DNA of 64,000 bases from Zanthoxylum bungeanum. Lineage: Eukaryota; Streptophyta; Magnoliopsida; Sapindales; Rutaceae. A program made the position numbers and the translations under genes. The DNA lies in NCBI GenBank assembly GCA_019454045.1, contig SKCR01049646.1:62001-126000 (forward strand), given 5' to 3'. Of this stretch, positions 33,782 through 46,088 are shown one piece after another. Numbering within the stretch: position 1 is the stretch's first letter; the number at the start of each line of letters is the position of its first letter. A model generated the notes under the pieces. The model worked only from the letters and a program-made list of their open reading frames with translations. It was not told the origin of the DNA and did no database searches.

Positions 33782-36700
33782 ATGGCGGCACCATCTACTA
33801 ATCAGTTTGCGCGTATGTTGGATGCGAACAAACTTAAAGGCGCTGAGAACTACGCCGATTGGGACATGGATTTGAGGATCATCCTCAATTCTGAGAAGTT
33901 AGGATATGTTCTTAAGGGTCATCTGCCCCTTACTGTGGAAGAGGATGCTACACCGGAGGAACTCCAAGTTTTTCAAGTTTTGAAGGATGATGATTTAAAA
34001 GTTAAATCATACATCCTAAGTTCACTGTCTCCGGGACTCAAGAAACAATACTATGGCATGTCAAATGCGTATAGTATGATGTCGCGATTGCGAGAATCAT
34101 TTGAGAACCAAGAACAAGTTGTTGTTCATAAGGTCACAATGGAACTGTTCCATGCGCGATTGGATGAGGGGCAAGCTGTAAGCTCGCATGTTCTTCATAT
34201 GATCGATTTGATCGATCAATTGAGGCAACATAATCTCTCTCTAAATGACATTCTCCGTAGGAGCATCATTTTTTGTTCGCTCTCAACTTCATATCGCCAA
34301 TTTGTGATGTACTTCAACATGAATGGAATTATCTGTACCTACCATGAGCTGCATAGGATGCTACTCACGGCGAAAGAGGACCTCAAGAAGGGAGTACCGA
34401 CTCGCCCTCCTAGACCTACTTCACTTTCTGCTTCTTCCCAGACTTGGTTAAATGGAAAGAAGAAGAAAGGGAAGAAGAAGAGGGCTTCCGAAGACAAATG
34501 CCATCACTGCAGCAAAGTTGGGCACTGGAAAATGAACTGTCCTGACTACATTGCCCGGCTGAGAAGGGAGATAGCATCTACATCATGTACATTTATTTTT
34601 CCAGTTATTGATATATTTTTGGCTTGTGAAGCCGTTACATCCAGCTGGATTTTAGATTTTGCTTGTCATGTTCACATTTGCAATTCGTTGCAGGTGCTGA
34701 AGGAAAGTAGGAAACTGAAGCCTGGAGAGATGCAGTTGCGATTTGGGAGTGGAGACTCTCTGGATGCAGTTGCAGTGGGAGTATGCGAAATCCCTTTGCC
34801 GAATGAGACACTTTTATTATATGACTGTTATTTTGTACCTGGATGTGTAGCTAATATTATATCTCTTTTTGTATTGGATACAGAAGGTTATCGCATTAAT
34901 ATTAAGAACTGTTCTTTGTATTTATATGATAAACGTTATATTCAGATCCTTTGTTGTCCAAACCAACATGGTCATTATACATTGCAAACTTCTAAAGATA
35001 TTTTAAATATTGGAGTTAATAAACTTAATTTACCTGTTATTAATAATACTGAACTTTGGCATATGCAGCTAGGTCATATAGGCGTTAAATGTCTTACCCA
35101 ATTGGTTAGAAATGGTTTGATACCAGATCTCACCATTGAATCTTATCCAACTTGTGAATCATGTATTCAGGGTAAGATGACCAAAGCCTCATTTTCTGGT
35201 GTTGGACACCGCGCTACTAACTTACTGGAACTCGTACATTCTGATGTATGTGGTCCACTAAGTCAAACTACTCACATTGGTTATTTGTACTCTGTTACCT
35301 TTAACGATGATCTGTCACGGTACATTTATGTCTATTTGATGCGACATAAATCAGAAACCTTTGAAAAGTTCAAAGAGTTCTGAAATGAAGTAGAAAAACA
35401 AATTGGTCAATATATTAAATGCCTTTGATCCGATCGAGGCAGTGAATATATGAGTGGTGAGTTCATTGATTATATGAAGGAGAATGAGATTCTCGCTCAA
35501 TATACTCATTCAGGTACTCCACAGCACAATGGAGTGTCTTAGAGGAGAAATCAGACTTTATTGGATATGGTCCGATCGATGTTGAGTTTCACAGATTTGC
35601 TCTATTACTTATGGGGTTGCTCTCTTTTAACGGCTGCATATCTTTTGAATAAGATTCCTTCAAAATCTGTTCCTACGACTCTGTATGAGATATGGACCGG
35701 TAGGAGACCAAATCTTAGTTATATTAAGGTTTGGGGTTGTCCTGCCTATGTCAGGGTGACTCAGCAAGATAAGCTTTCGCCTCGAGGGTAAAATTTTAGG
35801 TTTGTTGGATATCCTTCGGAAACGAGGGGATATCTGTTCTATGATACCAAGCATCGAAATGTATTCGTATCTCGCTTCGCAAGATTTCTAGAAGTAGAAT
35901 TCTTATCAGAAGGTGGTAATCATAGACAGGTTGAACTTGATGAAGTCCAATATGAAAATAACGAACCAACGGAGGAACCTGAAGTTCAAATAGATGAAGA
36001 ACCTTCAACAAACACACTATGTAGGTCACAAAGGGTATCTAGACCTCCTGAACGCTTGTATTTGATACAAGAAAAGAATCTAGATGTTCTCTTAGTAGAA
36101 TAGACTGATCCTTTCACCTATAGACTGAAATGGCAAAGTGCCATGAAATCCTAGTTAGACTCAATGCATGAGAATCAAGTGTAGGACTTGGTTCCGCTTC
36201 CCGAAGGAATTGTTCGTATCGGTTGTAAATGGGTTTACAAAAGGAAGCGCGGGCCAGACGGTAAGGTTGAAACTCACAAGGCCCGACTGGTAGTAAAAGG
36301 TACACGCAGCGACCTGGCGTCGACTACGATGAAACTTTTTCACCAATAGCAATGCTTAAGTCTATTCAGATTTTGCTTTTTATAGCTGCGTATCATGACT
36401 ATGAGATTTGGCAAATGGATGTCAAAACAAATTTTCTAAATGGATTTCTTGATGAAGAAATCTATATGGAACAGCCGGAAGGTTTTGCGTCCAGCGAAAA
36501 CTCGGGTATGGTGTGTAAGATTAAGAAGTCCATTTATGGACTTAAACAAGCTTCACGAAGTTGGAATCTTCGATTCGACGAGGATATTAGATCGTCTGGT
36601 TTTCTCAAGAATTCGGAAGAATCCTGTGTGTATCAGAAGTAGGGATGGCAGTGGGTAGGGTATGGTGCGAGTTTTCCATTACCAAACCCGCACCCGCATA

Positions 36701-38666
36701 TGTAAATAAATTACCAAACCCGCACCATACCCGTTGCGGGTTTTAATTTTCATTACCAAACCCGCACCGCATATAAAAATAAATTACCAAACCCGCATTG
36801 GTACCCAACGGATTTTTTGCGGGTTTTTAAAATATTGAATTACTTTGTGTTCTTAATAATATAATTTTTTAATTAAATAATTTATTTTTAATTGCTAGCT
36901 GTAGTTTTCATATTTGTTTTTCATTTGACATATACAACATGCAATGTATGTATATATAGTACATAGATAACATAATGTATGAAAGAATCAGTACCATATG
37001 TTTATTTTTTCATATAAATATAATTAAAACGAGTTCTTCCATTCATAATTATAATGATCTAAATTAGCCAACTCAATCGACAATAAGTTAAAAAGTAATC
37101 ACCAACCTTTGGTCATATTTTTTATGCTAAGTGTAATGAAAGTGATGCTTACAAGGCTCAAGTGGTGTAAATGTAATGAAGAGGCATGAAAGCTACTGAA
37201 GTTGCAGCAAACACTAGCTTATTTTGCTTATCTCTCATTTCTGATTATGTGAACTTAATCCAAATTTTTGCATTATAATTTTATTAACAAGTGTGATTAG
37301 AAAAAAAATAATAGTCATGCAAAATTTTTTCCGATTGGGCAGGTTGCGGGCTGCGGCTGAGTGGGAGTGTGGAACTGTGGATTAGTGTTTTAGGTTTATG
37401 TTTTGTTAGTTATTTTTATATGAAGGTTTTTTTATATTGTCCTAAAAATATTAATTAATAAAAAATAATATTGCGGGTATATGGATACCCGCATTTTTTT
37501 CTTAAATACCAAACATGCACCGCACCCGCAGCGGGTTCTGCTTTAAATTACCAAACCCGCACCGCACCCACTAATATATTTACCAAATCCTACCCATTGC
37601 GGGCGGGTTTTTACGGGTTTGCGGGTTTGTGTGTAAAATTGCCATCCCTAATCAGAAGGCCAGTGAGAGCATAGTAGTATTTTTAGTCCTCTATATTGAC
37701 GACATCCTAATCATTGGGAATGATATAGGAATGTTACAAAACGTCAAAGCATATCTCTGTAAGAATTTCTCCATAAAGGATCTGGGAGAAGCTTCATATG
37801 TTTTAGGGATAAAACTCTATAGAGATAGACAAATGAAGCTGATTGAGTTATCCCAATCAACGTACATAGATAAGATCTTGGAACGATATAATTTTGGTAA
37901 CTGTAAGACAACAAACATACCGTTCAGACTTGTGATTCATCTTTCTAAGAAGATGAGTCCACAAACAGAAGATGAGAAGGTTAGAATGTCTAACCAACCT
38001 TATACTTCGTGTTTGGGTAGCATAATGTATGCCATGTTATGTACTAGGCCTGATATCAGTTTCGCTGTTAGCGTAACTAGTAGATATCAGTCCAATCCAG
38101 GAAATGACCATTGGATGGCCATTAAACATATCCTGAAGTATCTTAAAGGTACTAAGGATAAGTTGATAATTTATGGAGGAAGTGAAGTGCAGGTTAACGG
38201 GTATACGGATTCCGACTTCCAGTCGGATCCCGATGATAGAAAGTCTACATCTGGATTCGTCTCTACTCTTAACGGAGGTGCAGTTTGCTGGAAGAGTTCC
38301 AAACAGGGATCAACATCAGATTCCACCACAGAGACGGAATACATTGCAACTTATGAAGCTGCAAAGGAAGCTGTTTGGATTAGGAACTTTATCACAGAAT
38401 TGGGAGTTGTCCCAAGTATCGAGAATGTGATTCCTTTATACTGTGATGATACTGAAGCCATTGCGCAAGCAAAGGAACCGAGGGTGCATCAGAAGTCGAA
38501 GCATGTGGAACGCAAGTACCACATCATTTGAGAGATTATGTCACGAGGGGATATTGTCGTGTGCAAAGTACCGAGTGAAGATAATGTAGTAGACCCGCTG
38601 ACGAAGGCCATACCTCCGAAGTTGTTTGATAAACACGTGGAGTCGATGGGTATTAGATACAATTGA
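33782..38666 (+). pseudogene. COP-B gag-pol polyprotein, decayed and split by MITE1
   Basis: I take ATG at 33782 (MAAPSTNQFARMLDANKLKG) because it gives the family-like gag start; an upstream in-frame ATG (33725) adds a hydrophobic stretch not expected in gag. Domains: gag/UBN2 (to about 34400), zinc knuckle CHHCSKVGHWKMNC (34498-34540), protease WILDFACHVHIC (second catalytic-box residue changed from the usual D-T/S-G/A), integrase (LWHMQLGH, CESC, HSDVCGP, SDRGSEY), RT split at 36640, YIDDILIIGND (about 37692-37725), RNase H (YTDSDFQSD, TTETEYIA). In-frame stops occur at about 35381, 35427, 35538, 35789, 36101, 36151, 36182 and 38529, mostly explained by C-to-T or G-to-A changes, plus a frameshift near 36300-36350. 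The natural end is about 38666. Confidence 0.92.
36640..37650. mobile_element. MITE1: non-autonomous hAT element
   Basis: 1011 bp with ends TAGGGATGGCAGT and (reverse complement of the right end) TAGGGATGGCAAT. Exact 8-bp TSD ATCAGAAG at 36632-36639 and 37651-37658, the hAT hallmark. No transposase is encoded. Subterminal repeats of TACCAAACCCGCACC occur on both flanks (36680, 36710, 36755, 36786; 37508, 37549, 37582), probably transposase contact sites. It sits in the COP-B RT codons; the frame reads ESCVYQK before and KASESIVVFL after, sharing one duplicated segment. Confidence 0.95.
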
Positions 38667-38681
38667 TATTGGCACTAGAGT

Positions 38682-38690
38682 AAGTGGGAG
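38682..38690 (+). other. COP-B polypurine tract
   Basis: AAGTGGGAG followed by TTTT and the LTR start. The same CTAGAG(C/T)AAGTGGGAG context precedes the 3' LTRs of A2, A1 and family C. Confidence 0.85.
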
Positions 38691-38694
38691 TTTT

Positions 38695-41082
38695 TGTTGG
38701 GGTTGGTGCTCAGAGCGCCAATTCACGATTGTATTTCTTTATGAATACTATTGTAAAATATTTAATTATGAATAAAATAAGCAGTTTCTATAATATAATA
38801 TATCTTTTAATATGGTAAAGACGTAATAGACCTTAGGATGATTAGTCATGATACTGTTGCAAAAGCGTCGCAAATGACATTGATTTGTATCATGACGTTG
38901 TCATTCTTAGACAGTTCCTGGTCAAGGTTTACACTACTTGGTCAGTAAAGTAAACTCGTTAGGACCGGTACATGTCTTATACTGAAATATATAATTCAAA
39001 TGGTTTCTCAATGAACCATGAGTCTTGGAGACTTGTATAAATATGTAGGTGTTTATAGCGGATAAACACTGAACGACTCACCGAAGATTCTTAATGGATG
39101 GTACACCAACGTCAATAAAAATTTTCTCGGGTTGAGTAGCATTTTTGATTCTTCGACTTGAGACACCACTGTGGGCACATGAGACATCATTCACACTTAG
39201 ATGGAAGTCACGTCACTGATCTATTTAGATCAAACTTCCGTCTGTTCGTTTGGTGTGGATAGATCCTCAGGGTGTTCTGTGTGTGTCGAGATAGGATCCG
39301 TCAGTTCTGTGTACAGAGCATAGGTAGTCCATATATGATTAGCAATCAGATAAAAACCATGGGCCCGTGGTACACTTTAGAAGTCAGTTCTAAGTGTTAT
39401 TTTAGAGATTGCTAATAGAGACGTCGACAAGATAGTCGCCATAGAGATTTGACGTTTACATCTATATCTCTGGGATATATCCGGATACCTGTGATAGAGG
39501 AATTATACATATGCCATGACCTTGACCTGTATGATTCAATGAGTTTATCTGTGGTCGTCATAATTTACGGGTGGGTAAATTATGGACACGAAATTGGATT
39601 TCGTGACGGATATGCCTGAATCTAGAGAGTCTCACTAATGAAATATACTCGTAGAGCACTAGGGCAACATTTATAAATAATACCGATTGTTTATAAGTCG
39701 TTTAAAGGTTAAACGAAAAAATACATTTGTTGGGACCTAATAGTCATTTCTTAATTTTTGTGTATTTGTATTTAATGTTAGATTTTATCAGATACACATT
39801 AATTAATTGTCAAATTAAGATTTTACTTGTATCATAAATATATATGTATTTGATATTTAATGTAAATATAATACATATATTTATATTTAAATAATTAAAT
39901 AATTATTTAATTGTTAAATGATTAAATTAATTGAAATATAAATATCTTAAAGTTGTGATAATTATGGAAATGCTTTGGGTTGCCTTCGTTGACTTTAAGT
40001 AATTCATTAAATGGTTTAATGATATAACTTGCAAGTTGATTAAAGCTTTAATTGAAACAAAATAAAAATATCTAGATATTTTATTTATTCTTCCTCCACC
40101 ATTCGGCCAAGGCCATTTTTTGGAGCAAGTATAAATTATTTTGTTTCTTTTAGGGTTTCATAAGTTCAAATACACTAAAACAAAACACAAAAGAAGTTGA
40201 GAGAGAAGCTTGGAGACTTAAAGAAAAAGTCTTGAAAATCTTTGTTTTTGTAAGTATTTCTTCTAAGCCTTCAACATGGAAATTGTTTCTAACATGCTTG
40301 GCATCATTTTGTGTTGCTTTGATGTTCTCTCTTTTCTTATAGTTTGTGTTTATTTGGTTGTGAAGTTGAATGATAGATCTATGCATGTAAGTGAGCTTTA
40401 AATGGTTTAAAAGGCTTACTTTTGATTTTTGAAAAATCAAGTTGTCATTCTAGAGTTGTTAAGCCACTCCTTGGTGACCTAGAATTGTTCTAGAGTTATT
40501 TCAAAGTGGTGAGGCTTGTTTGGTGAAGTATTGAATGGATTAAAGTGTTGGATTTTGAAGATTTGGTTAAATTGGACAATTTGATGAAATTGAAAAATTA
40601 GGGTTCATAACCCACCCCAAATTTGGGGCTTTTCATATATGTGATGCATTATGGTATGTATATGATGCATGTAAGATTTTGGGTTGATTGGATTTGATCT
40701 TGGCTTGTTTTTTTAACAAAATGGACTAAAATGCAATAAACCTAAAATGGGGGGCTCTCGGCAATTTCAGAAAAATATGGGGATTTGTTACAAATCTGAT
40801 TTTGATGTATTGGATATGTTGAAAAACATTTTATAAGTGATTTAGAATCATCAAAAATTATATTTGACAATTTATGGACTAAAATGATCAATTTACAAAC
40901 TTTTGGGGCAATTCGGTAATTACCAAGAAATTTGATTTCTTGAGTAATTTTTCAGAATTTAATAATTGGATAATTAAATAAATAAGTTTATTTGATTGAT
41001 CCAAGAAAAATTTTGAAATCGGAAAATTTTAATTTTCCCCTATTCCGCTGCGTTACCGGATCTCCGCCATAAAACCCCTTCA
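38695..41082 (+). repeat. COP-B 3' LTR
   Basis: 2388 bp, TGTTGGGGTTGGTGCTC to AAAACCCCTTCA. It is close to the 5' LTR apart from scattered substitutions and absence of the 32035-32447 segment. H3 is at 39083-39126, with one arm decayed by transitions (TAAAAATTTTC). H7 is at 39559-39584 and H8 follows. Confidence 0.92.
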
Positions 41083-41682
41083 ATAAGATATATATGGTGA
41101 TATGATAATGTTTAGATAAATTAGGGTATGTTCGGAGGGTTTAGGACACTTCTGTAGCATTTACGGAAATTTTTTCGGAAGATTTTTCAAAAACGCTTAA
41201 ACAGAAGATTTAAGTCAACTGGTGGCTTCAATTAATTTGTAATGATATTTTAAGATTATTAAAACTAAAATCATTGAAATCAGACTTAATATGATTGTCC
41301 CGGAAAGATCTGAAATTTTGTCATAGTTAAGTAAAGAATTCTGTAAAGTTGTGATTCTCATTGCGTTTCGTCATTTATTTTGACAGATCTGACTAAGACC
41401 TGAAGTGCTCGTGAATCCAGGTAAGTAACTCATGCGATTAGTACTTGAATTGGTTATTTCGTGTTTTAAATATATATATAGAGATGATTTAAATATTTAG
41501 GATAAAATGAGGATAATTAAGAGGTACTTTGAGAACATAGTTCAAGACTATATTTAGTTAAGTTAATTGACCATCACAAGTATGGATTTTTGTTATTGCT
41601 ATGATATGAAGTGAGATGTTTGATGAGTTTAATGTCTATATGCATGTATTTATGTACGTAAGTGTATGAACATGTAATGGTA

Positions 41683-41720
41683 TGTGTGTGTGTGTTGTGT
41701 GTGTGTGTGTGTGTGTGTGT
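41683..41720. repeat. (TG)n microsatellite
   Basis: A TG run with one interruption inside SOLO6. Confidence 0.85.
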
Positions 41721-44366
41721 AAATGAACAAGTATATATATAAGCATAAGTACATGTATTTGTATATGTATGTGATGATAAGATATGGATAATTTGAATAT
41801 ACAAATTGGTAAATGGAATAAGTTTGTTATCGACTCATATATGTGATTTATTTGTATAGATGTTGGAATGGTTAAGTATGATAGGAAATGAGTATAAGTT
41901 AAACTCTTCCTGAATGAATATGTTTAATTGATAAGTTTCTGTATCAAATATTTCCAGGTAGAAATTCTGAAATTGAATATATTTTATCGATAAATGAGAG
42001 ATATGAGGACTGATAAAGATATGACATTTGAATTCGTAGTAATGTGTATATTCGTATGTATGAAACGTATGTATGTATATGAGTATTTGGATGATGACTC
42101 AAATTATTTTTTATGTATATACTTGTGTATGAGAAATCGTGCAATGAGTTTGTGTTACGTGATATGTGCGCATGTGTGTATGTTTAATTGGTTGATAATT
42201 TGGTGGTGGTGTAGCCGAGTTGGTTAGGAATCTGTTCAGACAATATTCATCTAATATTTATTTTAAAATAGGTAATGATTCTCTTACGAGCATTGTTTGT
42301 ATAAGCCAACGCTTATATATGTGTTGTTTAGGTTATATGTTCTTTGATGTATTGACCGTTATGTATGATTCGTTATCGGTTGCTCGATGATTGTATGTAT
42401 GTTTGAGTGTATGTGTGCGTATGATAAAACCTGTGATATGTATGGACTATGTATATTTACGTGGAATGAATGAATGACTTGAAAACCGATGTGAATATAA
42501 GATGTTATAAGTGTGTTTGCTAAGTTTGTTATTGTATGTACATATATTGTAAAAGAGACCGAATGTGTTTGTAAGCTTCTGGTGCTAGTCACGTCTCCAA
42601 GTAAGAATTCTGAAATGAGATTTACATGAATATAAGAGAAGTGAGCTATGATTTCTGCATTGATATGAGTGAATGCATATAAGCCATAAAGGTTAAGATA
42701 TTGCAAGGCTATCGAAATTTAAAAACGTTTGTTTGATTTGCTGATTTGATGATATTTCTAAGATGTTTATTCGTGATAAAGTATAGATATATAACTTCAT
42801 GTTTCATATGATTGAAATGGATTCGATGTTAAATTATGTACTCTATGATACTCGAATTTTTGCCTTGTGTGCTTTGGATATTTGGCTATTAGATTGACAC
42901 AAATATAAATATGTAAATATGAGGATTTGACATGGGTAAAGAATAGAAGATAGTAAAAAGTTGATAAATCTGAACACGTAACAACTTGATAATTCTGAAA
43001 AGCTTATGATATGTTTGACTTGTATGTTTGTTTGTAGTACGAACATGGTTACTTATGTATGTTTGTTTGTAGTATGAACATGGTTACTTACTGAGTTTTA
43101 TAACTCACACCAAACCAGCTTACTAGTTTTGCAGGTTGGCTACCAGACTGGTCAACCACTTCGGCCTTGAAAGTTATGCTCGAGATGAGAATCACCAAGT
43201 TGCAGTCACATTCGCAAGTGTCCTGGGAAAAGTCTTAGAGGTTTAGGATTTATAGTTATTATGTTATTCGCTGTACTGAGCACGCTGTTTGTATTTATTA
43301 AGTAAAAGTTTTGATTGCATGTGATGTGGGCACGAATCCCTTAAGTGTTGATTTTGAGTTTAATGTATTTTGGGTGGACCTGAGGTCTTTTTATATATTT
43401 GATGTTTATTACATGTTCCGTTTTGATGCTGGACTTTGTTCCAATTTGTCTAGTTTTAGGACACATCATGTCTGTTTTTCTGTAAATTGGAGGTTTATGA
43501 AGATAGGTTAATATTGTCTCTTGCTGATAGCATCTTACCTCTGGCGGGGTGTTACACATTCACTCACTTAACTAACGTCATAATTCTAGCGTGGCTGAAT
43601 GCAATTGGATGAAATCCTGTGGGAAATCTATCATGTTTCAAGTACGGTTAGCATACCCGAATATAACAAACCCAAGCATACTCGTGAATATCATGATACG
43701 TGTATTCATGCTGTGGTGATAGCCTACGATGCTTATTTAACATCTTAAGTCATACTGAGTCGATGCTTAACTTGAGCTGAACCATTGACACTACTACTCA
43801 TGCCCATGACGTGACATGCTCATGAAATGCTAAAGGGTAATTTCAACATGACCAATATTGTCACTTAAAATATCTCTCAACAATACAAAGTGATACTTAC
43901 GACCAAATCTCCAACTAGCACACCCAACACAGATGAAACCCATATCATGCTTTACAAGTCACAATCTTTACAATACTCACATGAATCTTGCCTATTACAT
44001 GCTCATGCCATAGTATTCATGCATATCCATATCCTAAGTTCATGGGCATGACCCACCACAAACCCTAGGTTTTGATCTAACATAAGTCATGCACAAATTA
44101 TGTCAATAAACACTTATCTAAACATGATTATCTTGCTAGCTAACCGAGATCATGAAAAATGGGCATTGGTCTCACTCTAAATTGAGAAACCCTTTCTAAA
44201 ATACAAACAAAAGCTAAAAATGAGCATAAGGAACTTATTTGCTTCCATTCAGCACTTGAAAATGCATGAAAAACCTTGTAGATTGAGCTTGATTTGAAGA
44301 GAAAATTGAGGGTTTTATGTGAGAGAGAGACGTGCGGAAGAAAATGAAGAAAATATCTAAAGTTCC

Positions 44367-44376
44367 CTATTTATAG
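44367..44376 (-). promoter_or_regulatory. SOLO5 TATA box
   Basis: CTATAAATAG on the minus strand, followed by GGGAACTTTAGATATT. It fits a pol II core promoter and sets SOLO5 orientation. Confidence 0.6.
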
Positions 44377-44440
44377 TGGGCCAAAATTCTAAAATTTTCA
44401 GTTTAAAATTCATAGGGCCGTTTGAACGCCACTCGAACAA

Positions 44441-45134
44441 TGTAGACGATGGTTTCGCCCGAGGTCCACAATTGAGAATTTATAAAGAGGGGGCACTAGT
44501 GATCCTATAAAACAAAGGTAGAGTGAGCGTGGATAATCTACCCACCGGTGTGGTGGGTGCCGTAGGCACTCTGACGCTCAAGTCAGTAATGAATATGAGC
44601 GATAAATAAGATAGAAGGAGGAGCAAGGTTTGAGGCTACCTTGTTCCCCGTAAGTTGCCGTGAGGGTGGTGGGCCGGAGTATAGATGTTCATAGGTCTCT
44701 GAGGAGTTCCGATGAGAGCAATTAAGTTTAGAATTAGATTGCTTAAGTTGGGATGATCCTAAATCTTGTCTCTGCTTCCTTTTTATAGGCTGAGGAATAA
44801 TTATTTAGTTGGAATAGAGATCATATTTATGGTGGTGGGTCCAACTAACATGTGAAAATTTCATCTTTCGGTGAGTCTGCGGATTGTTCGAATATATGAA
44901 AAGATACTAATTTCGGTTGAGATAGGTGAGTTGACCATGATAGAAGTAAGCCAATGGAGTCTCTAACCCAATTTAGGTATAAGCAATGACTGAGTCTTTG
45001 ACATTAGGCCTGATGAATAATTGGGATTATGGCCCGAACCAATCTGGATTATTAAGGGGGGATTTGGGCTATATCTGTTTTAGGGTTGGAGGTGAAAAGA
45101 CAAAAATACCCTTAGCCCAAATTTGGCCTGTACA
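44441..45134 (-). repeat. SOLO7: short solo LTR (same family as SOLO3)
   Basis: 694 bp; on the minus strand TGTACAGGCCAAATTTGGGC to CATCGTCTACA. Near-TSD AACAA (44436-44440) and AACAC (45135-45139), one mismatch. Shared blocks with SOLO3 include CCGAGGTCCACAAT, GACGCTCAAGTCAGT and CCGTGAGG. A TATAAAAAGG box reads on the minus strand near 44780. Confidence 0.82.
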
Positions 45135-45462
45135 AACACACGTAATTTTCAAAGGCGAGTTCGAATGAGCTGAAGAGCGTCACATAGATGCTAGCACTCT
45201 GGAAGGTTGTGTTCGAATGAACGATGTGAAGTTTCGTTCGAGAGACTAGAGAATATACCACAAACGCGAGCACTGATTACGTTCGAACGCTGGAACGAAC
45301 GCGACACAAACATGATTTTGGAGTTTTCAGGCTCTATACATATGGATTGAACTTGACTTGTACGAGGTCAGTTCGCACACACGAACCCTACATGTACATG
45401 AAACATCGTATACATAGACTGTATGACCATGATAGACATGTTAAACATATGGGGTGTTATAT

Positions 45463-45720
45463 TCACAATCTTATATCATTTATGTAAAAAAAATATATGT
45501 TAGTTACCAATAAATATTTAATAACAAATATATATATGACAAAAGATTTAAAATGATAATATATTTTAAATTTTTCGAAGTTGTAAGAGATCATCCAATA
45601 TAATGTGTAGAAACGTTGAGGCATATGTTGCGCACAATTTTCTTTAAATAGATTCCCCAATGGCAATGAGATTGATGGTATCACAACTCGCAAGGCTATC
45701 GCAATAAATTCTACAATCAA
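45463..45720 (-). pseudogene. Unrecognised open stretch, possible gene fragment
   Basis: 85 codons (minus): MIVEFIAIALRVVIPSISLP then GNLFKENCAQHMPQRFYTLY and an AT-rich tail. The first 50 residues have balanced composition unlike the surrounding AT-rich translation, so this could be a fragment of a host or element protein. I do not recognise it. It lies between SOLO5 and COP3, in the oldest DNA of this part of the window. Confidence 0.3.
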
Positions 45721-46088
45721 ATTTTATGGTTACAAAAGTCAAAAACACTTTTTAGTGAAAATTCTTATTAATAACCGAATAATTAAACACTACTAGTAAA
45801 TAGGAGGATATTCTTTTTGAAAAGATACGCAATATTACAGTAAGAAAATGCAACTGATATTTCTGTCATTTGAAATGGACAAAATAGGCAAACGAATATA
45901 ATTATAAAAATGGACAAAATCTGTTCTTAAATATAAAGGTACACAAAATTATGGATTCAGAAGTTATTACTCGATTTCAATTTTCAAAATTGTCCAAAAT
46001 GTCATTTTATTCAATAAATTATAATACTATCTCCATCCATACTTAAACTTGTTCAAAATAATTATTCAAAGAATAAAAATAATATGAT
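45721..46088. other. AT-rich spacer, no gene
   Basis: Flank of COP3; the last five bases are ATGAT. No coding sequence or repeat is seen other than TGGACAAAAT-like short echoes near 45890-45935. Confidence 0.45.

Larger units (their letters stand above)
30218..41082 (+). mobile_element. COP-B: full-length Ty1/copia element with long structured LTRs
   Basis: 10.9 kb including MITE1, with exact TSD ATAAG (30213-30217 and 41083-41087). Order: 5' LTR (30218-33021), PBS, leader array (33257-33582), gag, protease, integrase, RT, RNase H, PPT, 3' LTR (38695-41082). It is the only member of the A/B/C LTR group in this window with coding capacity. The leader and LTR ends resemble those of A2, making family B the plausible protein donor. 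Many nonsense changes and the MITE1 insertion make this copy inactive. Confidence 0.93.
29064..43556 (+). repeat. SOLO6: gypsy (Tekay/Del-like) solo LTR, interrupted by COP-B
   Basis: Starts TGTAATATCCTTAA (29064) and ends GGCGGGGTGTTACA (43556). Exact TSD CATTC at 29059-29063 and 43557-43561. Net length is about 3.62 kb after removing COP-B. TATATATA near 29481-29491 precedes GC-richer presumed transcribed sequence with a perfect hairpin (29555-29575). The closing part has ACTTACTGAGTTTTATAACTC and TTTTGCAGG (about 43085-43135), typical of long gypsy LTRs. A (TG)n tract is at 41683-41720. Confidence 0.87.
27108..45461 (-). repeat. SOLO5: gypsy (Tekay/Del-like) solo LTR, outermost of the central nest
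   Basis: Ends TATCACATCCC (27108) and GGGGTGTTATA (45461), decayed from TG..CA. Exact TSD TTCAC at 27103-27107 and 45462-45466. Removing SOLO6 and SOLO7 leaves about 3.16 kb (27108-29063, 43562-44440, 45140-45461). A TATAAATAG box on the minus strand (44367-44376) and a TGCAGG element followed by a pyrimidine-poor tail near 27660-27700 fix minus orientation. The U3 side (45150-45300) is full of GTTCGAA/TTCGAACG motifs. Lineage is tentative, from end sequences and length. Confidence 0.85.

Noticed and set aside
36440..36658. Overlapping plus-strand frame of 72 codons at the MITE1 left border
   Set aside because: Out-of-frame shadow of the COP-B RT codons.
42204..42226. TAGCCGAGTTGGTTA resembling a pol III box A, as in a tRNA or SINE head
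   Set aside because: No box B (GGTTCGANTCC) follows at a suitable distance, and the sequence lies in SOLO6 without a cloverleaf, poly-A tail or TSD.
42359..42706. 115-codon minus-strand open frame in SOLO6
   Set aside because: Low-complexity translation from TATG/TGTA-rich DNA, with no domain or relative in the window. Chance openness is more likely.
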